From positions 4,680 through 68,679 of the forward strand of contig JBFLWM010000021.1 of NCBI GenBank assembly GCA_040755915.1: a stretch of DNA of 64,000 bases, given 5' to 3'. The translations under genes were made by a program, and so were the position numbers. The first letter of the stretch is position 1; each line of letters opens with the position of its first letter. Below are positions 26,017 to 34,419 of this stretch, one piece after another. The notes beneath the pieces were generated by a model, which worked only from the letters and a program-made list of their open reading frames with translations, had not been told where the DNA came from and searched no databases. This DNA is from Sulfurivermis sp040755915. Its GTDB lineage: Bacteria; Pseudomonadota; Gammaproteobacteria; Thiohalomonadales; Thiohalomonadaceae.

Positions 26017-27198
26017 ATGCAGCGCACCATCCTCCATGTGGACATGGATGCCTTTTTCGCCGCGGTGGAGATCCGCGCGCGCCCGGAACTGGCGGCGCAG
26101 CCGGTTATCGTCGGCGGCGCGCCCGAGCGCCGCGGCGTGGTGGCGGCGGCCAGCTATGCGGCGCGTCGTTACGGCATCCACAGCGCCATGCCTACCGCCA
26201 CTGCCTTGCGCCTGTGTCCCCAGGCTGTCCTGTTGCCGCCGCGGCATGACCACTACGCCGAGGTGTCGCAGCAGATCCGTGCCGTCTTCGAGCGCTATAC
26301 CCCCCAGGTGGAGCCCCTGTCCCTGGACGAGGCCTTTCTCGACGTCAGCGGCAGCACGCGCCTGTTCGGCACCGGCGAGGCCATCGGCCGGCGCATCAAG
26401 CAGGAAATCCGCAGCGAACTGGGACTCGTCGCCTCGGTGGGCGTGGCGCCCAGCAAGTTCATCGCCAAGATAGCCTCCGATATCGACAAACCGGATGGCT
26501 TCGTGGTGGTGGCGCCGGAGCAGGTGCAGGCCTTTCTCGACCCCTTGCCGGTGGGGCGGTTATGGGGAGTGGGCAAGGTCGGGGCACGGGTCTTCGAGCG
26601 ATTGGGTATCACGACCATCGGCCAGCTGCGCGCCTACAGCCCGCGCCTGCTGCAGCAGCATCTCGGCAATGCCGCCGGGCAGTTGTGGCAGCTGGCCCAC
26701 GGCCAGGACGAGCGCCCGGTGGTGAGCGAGCGCGAGGCCAAGTCCATCTCCCAGGAGACCACCTTTCCCCGCGACATCGATGACTCCGGCGTGCTGCGTG
26801 CCTGGTTGCAGGATCTTGCCGCCCAGGTGGCGTGGCGCCTGCGCCGCCATGGCCTCCAGGGACGCACGGTGCAGATCAAGGTGCGGCTGGCGGATTTTTC
26901 CACCCTCACCCGGGCCCAGACGCTGGCGCAGGCGACGGATATCACGGACGAAATCCGTCGTGTGGCATTGACTCTGTTCGAGCAGCGCCTGCCCCGGCCA
27001 CTGCCGCCGCTGCGCCTGCTCGGTGTTGGAGTCAGTGGATTTGCCGCCGAACCCGGCCAGGATGACCTGTTTGCCGTGGCGGGACGTGAGCGGCAGAGCC
27101 GCCTCGATGCGGTGATGGACCAGGTGGCGGAGCGTTACGGCCGGGGCAGCATCGTACGCGGCGCGGGGGCCGCGAAGAACGGCCCTGAACAGCGGTAA
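26017..27198 (+). CDS. dinB: DNA polymerase IV (Y-family)
   Basis: Error-prone translesion polymerase. The 393-residue product contains the catalytic palm motifs VDMDAFFAAVE and SLDEAFLDVSGS, the SVGVAPSKFIAKIASDIDKPDG region, the helix-hairpin-helix thumb GVGKVGARVFERLGI and the little-finger domain at the end (about 250-350). It starts 42 bases after the vWA lipoprotein gene. No obvious LexA box was recognised in that short gap. Confidence 0.95.
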   Translation: MQRTILHVDMDAFFAAVEIRARPELAAQPVIVGGAPERRGVVAAASYAARRYGIHSAMPTATALRLCPQAVLLPPRHDHYAEVSQQIRAVFERYTPQVEPLSLDEAFLDVSGSTRLFGTGEAIGRRIKQEIRSELGLVASVGVAPSKFIAKIASDIDKPDGFVVVAPEQVQAFLDPLPVGRLWGVGKVGARVFERLGITTIGQLRAYSPRLLQQHLGNAAGQLWQLAHGQDERPVVSEREAKSISQETTFPRDIDDSGVLRAWLQDLAAQVAWRLRRHGLQGRTVQIKVRLADFSTLTRAQTLAQATDITDEIRRVALTLFEQRLPRPLPPLRLLGVGVSGFAAEPGQDDLFAVAGRERQSRLDAVMDQVAERYGRGSIVRGAGAAKNGPEQR

Positions 27199-27313
27199 TT
27201 CCTTGTTTTGCAATATGTGATAGATCTCGCAACCCTGGCCGGGCCAGTGTTTTACGCTTTGTCCATGGAAAAGTCGGGCACCCCCTGTGCAACAAGCCCG
27301 AAGGAGCAGAGCA

Positions 27314-28672
27314 ATGAACATTCCGACCACTGTGCGTAATTACCTCGCCCGCAAGGGCGGACAGTACAAGGTACATGCCGCAACAGCGGGTCTGTCGCTG
27401 GCCGACGCGGTGCGTGCCGCGCGGGTGCCGGTGCAGAAGCTGGTGCGCAGCGCCGTGCTCAAGGATGGTTCCAGTTACCTGATGGCGGTCTATCCGGCCA
27501 CCCATCGTCTCGACCTGACGGTGCTGAACGGTAACTCGCGGCGCAATTTTGCTGCCTGCAGCGCCGACGAACTGAAGGTCCTCGTGGCCGACAGCGAGAA
27601 CGTGGCGCTGCCGCCGCTGGGCGAGCCCTATGGCATCAAGGTCATCATCGACCGTGCCGTGGACGAGCTGGACGAGGTGTTCTTCACCCCCGGTGTCGGC
27701 CACCTGTTCGTGCGTGCCCAGCAGGAGGATTTTGCCCGCCTCACGGAAGGGGCCCTGCGCGGTCACCGCATCTCCAACCCGCCCAGCAAGGCGGCGACTC
27801 CGGCCGAGGGCAAGCGCGAAGCCATGAAGGAGAAGGTGGAGCAGGTGCATACCCTGCCGCCGATGCCCGGCATCGCCACCCAGATCCTGCGTCTGCGCAA
27901 CAACCCCTACGCCAATGCCAGCGAGCTGGCGGCGGTCATTGATCAGGATCCCAGCCTGACCGCCCAGCTGCTGCGTTATGCCGCCTCGCCGTTCTATGCC
28001 TATCAGGGCAAGCTGACCTCGGTGGAGCAGGCCATCGTGCGGGTGCTGGGCATGGACTTCGTGATGGACTTCTCCCTGGGGCTTGCCCTCGGCAAGTCCT
28101 TCCGCAATCCCAAGGATGGCCCGCTGGGACTGGACGCTTTCTGGCGCGACGCCCTGCACACGGCGGCGCTGACACAGACGCTGTGCAATGCCATCGAGTT
28201 CAGCCGTCGTCCCGCCCCCGGCATCGCCTACATGGCCGGCCTGCTGCACAACTTCGGCTTCCTGCTGCTGGGGCACCTGTTCCCCGAGCAGTTCAAGCGT
28301 CTCAACAAGGCGGTGGCGGAGCAGCCGGAGCGCTCCATCCTCGACCTGGAGCGGGAGATTGTCGGCGTGACCCACACCGAGATGGGCCTGTGGCTGATGG
28401 AGGCCTGGAACCTGCCCAAGGAGATCGTCGAAACCGTGCGCGAGCATCACAACGGCGACTACCGTGGCGACTATGCCATCTATCCCAACCTGGTGCACAT
28501 CGCCAACCGCATGTTGAAGCGCTTCGGCATGGGCGACGCCACCGGCATCGACCTGCCGGCCGATCTGCTGGAGGCCGTGGGGCTTACCGAGGAGCAGGCG
28601 GAGGCCGCCCTGGGCACCGTGTTGCAGATGCGCGAGGGGCTGCAGTTCATGGCGCGCAAGATGGCTGCCTGA
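27314..28672 (+). CDS. YbaK-like domain / HDOD domain fusion protein
   Basis: A 452-residue two-domain protein. Residues about 1-160 resemble the YbaK/ProRS-associated aminoacyl-tRNA editing fold (KLVRSAVLKDGSSYLMAVYPA, GEPYGIKVIIDRAV, VFFTPGVGHLFV). Residues about 180-440 form an HDOD domain (LPPMPGIATQILRLRNNPYA, DPSLTAQLLRYA, YMAGLLHNFGFLLLGHLFP). HDOD proteins regulate signalling and lack a full HD catalytic set. Start ATG 27314 has AAGGAGC upstream. The gene is followed by a strong bidirectional terminator. Whether the editing domain is active is unknown. Confidence 0.88.
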   Translation: MNIPTTVRNYLARKGGQYKVHAATAGLSLADAVRAARVPVQKLVRSAVLKDGSSYLMAVYPATHRLDLTVLNGNSRRNFAACSADELKVLVADSENVALPPLGEPYGIKVIIDRAVDELDEVFFTPGVGHLFVRAQQEDFARLTEGALRGHRISNPPSKAATPAEGKREAMKEKVEQVHTLPPMPGIATQILRLRNNPYANASELAAVIDQDPSLTAQLLRYAASPFYAYQGKLTSVEQAIVRVLGMDFVMDFSLGLALGKSFRNPKDGPLGLDAFWRDALHTAALTQTLCNAIEFSRRPAPGIAYMAGLLHNFGFLLLGHLFPEQFKRLNKAVAEQPERSILDLEREIVGVTHTEMGLWLMEAWNLPKEIVETVREHHNGDYRGDYAIYPNLVHIANRMLKRFGMGDATGIDLPADLLEAVGLTEEQAEAALGTVLQMREGLQFMARKMAA

Positions 28673-28693
28673 GTCATTCCCTCGCCGGAAAAA

Positions 28694-28719
28694 CGAAACG
28701 GCCCGTCAGGGCCGTTTCG
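28694..28719. terminator. Bidirectional intrinsic terminator
   Basis: Perfect 11-bp stem, CGAAACGGCCC with GGGCCGTTTCG, and a 4-base loop. It lies between convergent genes, the HDOD fusion on plus and the pentapeptide gene on minus. An A-run just left of the stem gives a U-tract for minus-strand transcripts; a weaker catttcc follows on the plus side. Confidence 0.85.
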
Positions 28720-28741
28720 CATTTCCGGGGCGGCAAACCGG

Positions 28742-29482
28742 CTACTGGCAGGTGCCGACGGAGTCCAGGCGGCAGCGCTTGCGGTCCACCCACATGGCAC
28801 CGCCCAACCTGGCCTGTTCGAAGCGGGTGTCGAACAGGCGCGCGTCCACCAGCGAGGCGCGGGTCAGGTCGGCCGCACGCAGATCCGCATATTGCAGATT
28901 GCTCTTCTCCAGCCTGGCCTGCTCCAGTCGGGCACCCTGCAGGTTGGCCCGTTCCAGATCGGCCTGCAGCAGGTTGGCGCGGTACAGGTTGGCACGCTCC
29001 AGATTTGCCTGCTGCAACCTGGTCTGGCGCAGCTCGGCGCCGCTGAGATCGGCGCCGCTCAGGTCGGCGTTATCGAGAATGGCCTGGTAGAAACTGGCGC
29101 CGGCCAGTTGGCCGCCCTTGAGGCTGGCAGCGTTCATCTCTGCACGATCGAAGCGGGCGCCGCGCAACAGGGCGCCGCTGAGGTTGGCCTGGCGCAGGTT
29201 GGCGCCGGTGAGGCGGGCGCCGGGCAGATGGGCCTGTTCCAGGCGCGCACCGCTCAGGTCCGCAAAGTTCAGGTCGGCACGGTCCAGGCGTGCCCCGCGC
29301 AGATCGGCAGCGCCGAACTTGCTGCGGGTGAGGACCGCGCCGCGCAGGTCGGTACCGTGCAAATCCACTCCGCTCTTGTCGCAGTCGCGCCAGATGACGC
29401 CCGGTGCCGGCGCGTCATCGCAGGCGGCCTGGGTCAGCCAGGGGAGGAGCAGCAGGGCGAGCAGCAGAAAAGGACGAAGCAT
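28742..29482 (-). CDS. Exported pentapeptide-repeat protein
   Basis: A 246-residue product with a signal peptide (MLRPFLLLALLLLPWLTQA) followed by roughly 35 tandem A-[DN]-L-x-x pentapeptides (for example ADLRGARLDRADLNFADLSG). These should fold into a right-handed quadrilateral beta-helix. The repeats span about residues 42-225 and the protein ends with a short Cys-bearing cap (KRCRLDSVGTC). Two Cys pairs near the ends (CDD/DCD and RKRC/GTC) could form disulfides in the periplasm. Most pentapeptide proteins are cytosolic or thylakoid, so export is notable. Function unknown. Confidence 0.88.
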   Translation of the reverse strand: MLRPFLLLALLLLPWLTQAACDDAPAPGVIWRDCDKSGVDLHGTDLRGAVLTRSKFGAADLRGARLDRADLNFADLSGARLEQAHLPGARLTGANLRQANLSGALLRGARFDRAEMNAASLKGGQLAGASFYQAILDNADLSGADLSGAELRQTRLQQANLERANLYRANLLQADLERANLQGARLEQARLEKSNLQYADLRAADLTRASLVDARLFDTRFEQARLGGAMWVDRKRCRLDSVGTCQ

Positions 29483-29553
29483 GGGGTTGTTGTTGTTTTG
29501 CCGGTGGTGCAAACACTGTACGCGATGGCGCCCTGTTTTGCAGCCGTGGACGG

Positions 29554-30039
29554 TCACCAGAAATCCTTGTCCCAGCGCTCGGGATGGGCCCAGAAGCGGG
29601 AGTTGAGCCAGTCCGGCGTCGTCTTGTAGTCGTCGAGGTCGAAGCGGTAGAGGTGACGTGCGCCGTTTGCGGCGGGATAGCGTCCCACCAGGATCAGGCC
29701 GAGGGCGAGCAATTCGTTGTTGTCCCACGGGCTGGACTGTTCCGCCTGCAGGCCGCTGGGAAGAAGGAGCAGAAAGCGGCCGCCATGCAGGTCGCGCAGG
29801 CGGGCGAGCAGCCGGGTGCCGCGGGTCTTGTCCAGCCGTTCCAGCAGATCGGCCACGATTACCAGATCGAAACGGCCCGGTGCCTCCGGGAGTTCGGCGA
29901 GATGCTGGGCGAGGCGGCCGGGCGCGGCCGCGACGTACTCCAGCACGGTGCTGTCGCAGGGGGCTCCCAGGCACAACATGCTGCGTGGCTGCAGATGCTC
30001 AAGTAACTGCCTCAGGTCTGCTTTATACTGCGCGTCCAT
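29554..30039 (-). CDS. DUF6231-like conserved hypothetical protein
   Basis: A 161-residue cytosolic protein starting MDAQYKADLRQLLEHL. The pattern SMLCLGAPCDSTVLEYVAAA, then FDLVIVADLLERLDK and GGRFLLLLPSG, suggests a degenerate class I methyltransferase-like Rossmann fold without a clear SAM-binding glycine loop. It resembles a family of small gammaproteobacterial proteins (DUF6231), from memory. The frame is open further upstream, but that extension is arginine/proline-rich antisense of the neighbouring gene. Divergent from the gene at 30108. Confidence 0.75.
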   Translation of the reverse strand: MDAQYKADLRQLLEHLQPRSMLCLGAPCDSTVLEYVAAAPGRLAQHLAELPEAPGRFDLVIVADLLERLDKTRGTRLLARLRDLHGGRFLLLLPSGLQAEQSSPWDNNELLALGLILVGRYPAANGARHLYRFDLDDYKTTPDWLNSRFWAHPERWDKDFW

Positions 30040-30107
30040 GTTTGCATTGTGGACGCCATGCCCGGGGAGTGGAAGGGCTGGTGCGCCGTCCTGGCAGAGA
30101 GAGTGTG

Positions 30108-30545
30108 GTGAAAAAAATCTGGCAAATTCTGTGGTTGTGTGGGGTGGCGTGCGCCGCCGGGGCAGCGGTGGCGCAGGAGGAGATTCCCGCGGGGGGGGTG
30201 GCGATCCCCGAACTGGATGTGGCGGAGAGCGTGCGGCGCATGCTGGAGGCCTCCCGCACGGAGCCAGGAGAGGCGGCGGCAGAGCCTGCCGCCGCAGGTA
30301 TCCCGGGGGAGACCGCACCGGCTCCCGCCGCCGTACCCGTCGCGCCGCCGCCTGCGGCGGCAACACCGCCGGTGGCGCCCGTCGCCGCCCCCCCTCCGCT
30401 GCGTCCGGGTCCATCTGCGGCCCCGCCGGCGCGGCTTTCAGACCACGTGCCGCTGCCCGAGCGCGAATTCACCATCCGCAGCACCGACGACATCCGCGAA
30501 CTGGCTCGCGAGCTGGAAGAGGCGAAGCGGCGCCAGCAGCGCTAG
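30108..30545 (+). CDS. Exported proline/alanine-rich small protein
   Basis: Not recognised. The product is about 145 residues, with signal peptide KKIWQILWLCGVACAAGAAVAQ, a long Pro/Ala-rich linker (about 50-110), and a short charged helix (TDDIRELARELEEAKRRQQR) at the C-terminus. The start is GTG (30105 or 30108; GAGAGA upstream). It shares its stop with the convergent neighbour: the four bases CTAG at 30542-30545 encode both stops. The linker-plus-helix layout suggests a periplasm-spanning adaptor. Confidence 0.65.
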   Translation: MKKIWQILWLCGVACAAGAAVAQEEIPAGGVAIPELDVAESVRRMLEASRTEPGEAAAEPAAAGIPGETAPAPAAVPVAPPPAAATPPVAPVAAPPPLRPGPSAAPPARLSDHVPLPEREFTIRSTDDIRELARELEEAKRRQQR

Positions 30546-31783
30546 TCGAGCAGGTGCGATACCAGGCCGTCGGCCAGCTTGGGCTCGAACCAGGTGGACT
30601 TGGGCGGCATCACCTCGCCGGCATCGGCGACGGCCATCAGCTGCGCCATCGACGTCGGGTGGAGGGCGAAGGCCACGGCCATCTCGCCGCTGTTCACGCG
30701 GCGCTCCAGTTCGGCGAGGCCGCGGATGCCGCCGACGAAGTCGATGCGCTTGTCGCGGCGCGGGTCGGCGATACCGAGCAGCGGGGCGATCAGATTGTCC
30801 TGCAGCAGGCTGACATCGAGGCGTTTCACCGGGTCATCCTGCGGGACCAGCTCCGGCTTGATGGTCAGGCGATACCACTGATCCTTCAGGTACATCCCGA
30901 ATTCGCCGGCCCGGGCCGGCTTGCACTGGCCGCCGGTCTTTTCCACCGTGAACGCCTTGCCCACGGCGGCCAGGAAGCTGTCCGGCGTCTGGCCGTTGAG
31001 GTCCTTGATGACGCGGTTGTAGTCGAGGATCTGCATCTGGTTGTCGGGGAAGATCACCGACAGGAAATAGTTATAGGCCTCTTCGCCGCTGTGCTTCGGG
31101 TTGGCGGCCTTGCGGGCGGCGGCCACGCGCGAGGCGGCGGCGGAGCGGTGGTGGCCGTCGGCGATATAGAGGCAGTCCATGGCGTCGAAGGTGCGCGTGA
31201 TGAGGTCGATCTGTGCGGCGTCGGTGACGCGCCAGATGGAGTGGCGCACGCCGGTGTCGGCGGTGATGTCCATGTCCGGAATCGCATTGATGGCCTTGAC
31301 CACCAGCTCGTCGATCACGGCGCTGTGCTTGTAGGTGAGGAACACCGGGCCGGTTTGCGCGCTCAGGCTGTCGATCTGGCGCACGCGGTCGTCTTCCTTG
31401 TCCGGGCGGGTGAACTCGTGCTTGCGGATGCGGTTGCTGTCGTAGTCGGTGACGCGGGCGGCGGCGACCAGGCCGACCTGCTGGTGGCTGCCCATGATCA
31501 GGCGATACAGGTAGTAGTGCGGCGCCGCGTCCTGGGTCAGCACGCCTTCGCTCAGCATGCGGTCGAAGTTTTCCTTGCCCTTGGCGTAGACGCCGGGGTC
31601 ATACGGGTCGATGTCCGGCGTCAGGTCGATCTCCGGCTTGGAGATGTGCAGGAAGCTCCACGGCTTGCCCGCCGCCCGCTGGCGCGCCTCGTTGCTGTCG
31701 AGCACGTCGTAGGGCGGGGCGGCCACCTCGGCGGCGCGGTTGGGGGCGGGGCACAGACCGGCGAAGGGGCGAATCAGGGGCAT
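30542..31783 (-). CDS. DUF1015 family protein
   Basis: A 413-residue cytosolic protein matching the DUF1015 family. Characteristic blocks are the N-terminal FAGLCPAPNRAAEVAAPPYDVL, FLHISKPEIDL, the central YIADGHHRSAAASRVA and YNYFLSVIFPDNQMQILDYNRV. The function of the family is not established. Start ATG 31783. The YcgL gene precedes it by 81 bases on the same strand. Confidence 0.9.
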   Translation of the reverse strand: MPLIRPFAGLCPAPNRAAEVAAPPYDVLDSNEARQRAAGKPWSFLHISKPEIDLTPDIDPYDPGVYAKGKENFDRMLSEGVLTQDAAPHYYLYRLIMGSHQQVGLVAAARVTDYDSNRIRKHEFTRPDKEDDRVRQIDSLSAQTGPVFLTYKHSAVIDELVVKAINAIPDMDITADTGVRHSIWRVTDAAQIDLITRTFDAMDCLYIADGHHRSAAASRVAAARKAANPKHSGEEAYNYFLSVIFPDNQMQILDYNRVIKDLNGQTPDSFLAAVGKAFTVEKTGGQCKPARAGEFGMYLKDQWYRLTIKPELVPQDDPVKRLDVSLLQDNLIAPLLGIADPRRDKRIDFVGGIRGLAELERRVNSGEMAVAFALHPTSMAQLMAVADAGEVMPPKSTWFEPKLADGLVSHLLD

Positions 31784-31864
31784 GGCTCTTTCCTGTCGGT
31801 TATTGTCTTTGCAGTTTCAGGTTTCGATGCCGCGGTGTCCAGGCTGGCGACAGCCGCAACGTGT

Positions 31865-32125
31865 TTACGAACCGACACGCATGTCGGCGAGCGGGTCCTT
31901 GGGCGGCATCTGCAGGTAAAAGCCCTTTTCCTCCAGGCCAGCGAGCACCTCGGCGGCATTGGCACGGGCCAGCTTGCGCTCCGGACTCAGTTCCAGCTCC
32001 ATGACGAATTCGGGGGTGCCCATGGTGTCCATCAGGATCGGCGGCACGTCGTTGAAGTCGTCCTGCCTGGGCAGGTAGAGATAGAGCTGGTCTTTTTTGC
32101 TGCTTTTGTAGATGAAGCATTTCAT
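31865..32125 (-). CDS. YcgL domain-containing protein
   Basis: An 86-residue protein of the YcgL family, typical of Gammaproteobacteria. It starts MKCFIYKSSKKDQLYLYLP, continues with DDFNDVPPILMDTMGTPEFVM and ends in GFYLQMPPKDPLADMR, the conserved C-terminal lysine/proline block. Function is unknown; a small alpha/beta fold. It lies 17 bases after the broken antiporter gene, perhaps co-transcribed. Confidence 0.9.
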   Translation of the reverse strand: MKCFIYKSSKKDQLYLYLPRQDDFNDVPPILMDTMGTPEFVMELELSPERKLARANAAEVLAGLEEKGFYLQMPPKDPLADMRVGS

Positions 32126-32142
32126 GGTGATGCTCCTGCGGT

Positions 32143-33938
32143 TCAGGCCAGGGCGGCGCCGGTGACGGCAGAGTCGGCGCGCAGGGGGAACTGTTCCTCC
32201 GCTGCCGGCAGCAGGGCGATGAGGCGATCGCCTTCATGCAATGCAATATCGCCGCCGGTGACGACACCCAGTGCGCCGCCGGCCGTGAGCACGAACAGCG
32301 GGATATGGCGTGGCTGCTGTTCCACCTCCGCCGGGTTCAGCACGGCGAGGCGGCCGCCGCGGGTCAGCATGCCGCCGAGCTGGGTGAGGGTGTACTCACC
32401 ACCGAACAGGCGGGTGGCGGCATAGTGGCGGCCGATGGCGCTCTTGCTGGTGGTGCGCCTTTCCTCGGCGGTGAGCAGGGAGTAGACGCGGCCGGCGCCG
32501 AATTCGCTGGCATAGCGCTGGCAGGCCTGGGCGTTGAGGGCCGGACGGTGCGACATGGCGAGCAGGTGGCCGATGCCGATGAGATCCAGGCTGCGATCGG
32601 CCTGTTCCGATATCGGGTGGCCGAGGTAGGTGGCGAGGCCGTCCATGCGCGCCTGGTGGATGTCCTCCCAGTCGGTGTCGGCCAGCACGGCGCGCACGCC
32701 TGCGGCCTCCAGGGTACGGGCGATGGCGCGGGCCACGCCGTGGGCGCCGATGATCAACACGCCGCGCGGTGCCGCCTCGGCCACACCCAGCAGCCGTCCC
32801 AGCGGGTAGGCGGTGAGGTGCTGCAGCAGCAGCGCGCCCAGCACCAGGAGCAGAATCAGGGAGAGCAGAGGTGCGGCGGTATCCGGCAATTGCAGGCTGA
32901 GCAGGGCGGCGGTGGCGGTGGCCATGATGCCGCGCGGGGCGAGCCAGCCGGCGAGCAGCCGCTCACGCCAGTTGAGCGGTGAGCCGAGGGTGGCGAGCAG
33001 CACCGCCAGGGGGCGTGCGGCGAGCAGATCACGCCGAGCAGCAGCAGGACTTCATTGCCGGGCAGGGCGAGTTGCGCGGGTTCCAGCCGTGCAGCGATGA
33101 CGATGAACAGCAGGGACAGCAGCGTTGCACTGAGGCTTTCCTTGAAGCCGACATGGTCGCGCAGCGGCAGGTCCTTCATGTTGGCCAGGGCCATGCCCAT
33201 GACGATGACGGTGAGCAGGCCCGCCTCCTGCTCCAGGGTGCTGGCGAGGGTGAAGTTGCCCAGCACCAGGGCCAGGGTGGCGATGTTGACCAGATGCGGC
33301 GGCAGCAGGTGATTGCGCAGCAGCAATGCCAGCAGGTAGGCCCCGGCGATCCCCAGGGCACCGCCGGCGAGAAGGGCACTGGCGAAGGCCAGCAGCGGAT
33401 CACGCTGGTCGCCGGCCATCAGCCAGGCATGCAGCAGCACGGCGAGCAGGGTGGCGAAGGGGGCGAGCAGGGCGGCCTCCTGGCGCAGCAGTGTGCCGAG
33501 GCGGGCGCCGGGACGGGCGCGGCGCAGCAGGGGAAGCAGTTCGCTGTTGCCGCTGATCAGGGCGATGGCGCCGAACAGGGCGGCCACCAGCCAGGGCAGG
33601 TCGAGCAGCAGGTGGGCGGCGGCGGCGATGAGCAGGCCGTTGAGCAGGGCGCCGAGGCTCACCAGCCGGAGCACCGTGCCGCCGAGGCCGGTGAGGTCGT
33701 TGAGGCGGAAGCTCAGGCTGCCCTCGAACAGGACGATGGCCACCGTCAGTGACAGCAGTGATGGCAGCAGGCCGCCGAACAGGCTGTCGGGCCGGATCAG
33801 GCCGCTGAACGGCCCGGCCAGGATGCCTGCCAGCAGCAGCAACAGGATCACGGGCAGGCGCAGGCGCCAGGCGAGCCACTGGCAGGCAATGGCCGCCAGG
33901 GCAAGGACGGCCAGGGCAGAGGTGGTGTGGTCGAACAT
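32143..33938 (-). pseudogene. Cation:proton antiporter (CPA1/NhaP-like with C-terminal Rossmann/TrkA-type domains), frameshifted
   Basis: Two overlapping minus-strand frames together encode one ~598-residue transporter. The 5' frame (from ATG 33938) gives the multi-helix exchanger domain; near 33027 it runs into nonsense (C-S-P-H-A-P-W). Restoring one base there continues smoothly as L-L-A-A-R-P-L-A-V-L-L-A into the second frame, which holds the last membrane helices, a nucleotide-binding fold (GVLIIGAHGVARAIARTLEAAGV) and a TrkA-C-like tail. The coding strand reads GTGATC-TGCTCG where GTGATC-CTGCTCG is expected, a one-base loss in a CC pair. Either a genuine pseudogene or a sequencing/assembly error; no other damage is visible. 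Confidence 0.85.
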
Positions 33939-34031
33939 GGAAATCAAGCGTCCTCGGCAGCAACCCGCCGTTGGTTCGCCGGCGGGGCCGCAAGTTTAAC
34001 CTGAATCGAGGGGTTACGGAGGGAAAGGGCT

Positions 34032-34241
34032 TCAGGCCGGGATCTGGCTCTCCACCACGGTCACCTGCTCGCGCAGGCCGTCCAGCTCGTTGCGCAGCTG
34101 CTCCAGGCGGGCGATGAGGTCATGCAGGGACTGATTGTTTTCGCCACCGTCCTCGTCAATGCCGCTGAGCAGTTCAATGGCGGTGGTGACGGAGAAACTG
34201 GCGTCGGAGAGGTCGTGGCGGATGTTGTCGTAGCTGTTCAT
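34032..34241 (-). CDS. Small coiled-coil hypothetical protein
   Basis: A 69-residue acidic protein starting MNSYDNIRHDLSDASFSVTTA, with a C-terminal helical stretch (LHDLIARLEQLRNELDGLREQ) having heptad-like leucines. Not recognised. Upstream ribosome site is weak. It stands alone between the antiporter and the divergent soxB; the 178 bases before soxB hold no other gene. Confidence 0.6.
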   Translation of the reverse strand: MNSYDNIRHDLSDASFSVTTAIELLSGIDEDGGENNQSLHDLIARLEQLRNELDGLREQVTVVESQIPA

Positions 34242-34419
34242 AAGCGTGCCGCATGCTAGATGCCGTAACCACAGTATGGGATTTGTCGGTTAATCCGTCC
34301 ACCGAGCACGTTTCTCAACAATCGGCGGCGATGGAATAATCCACGGCCATCGCGCCACTCTAGGCACATGCGCCGTTGCCACAGCGGCCACCCAATCAAA
34401 ATCAGTCCGAGGAGTTGCA

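Noticed and set aside
28892..29629. Repetitive plus-strand frame opposite the pentapeptide gene
   Set aside because: Its periodicity is the reverse reading of the pentapeptide repeats; the minus strand has a signal peptide and A-[DN]-L-x-x pattern.
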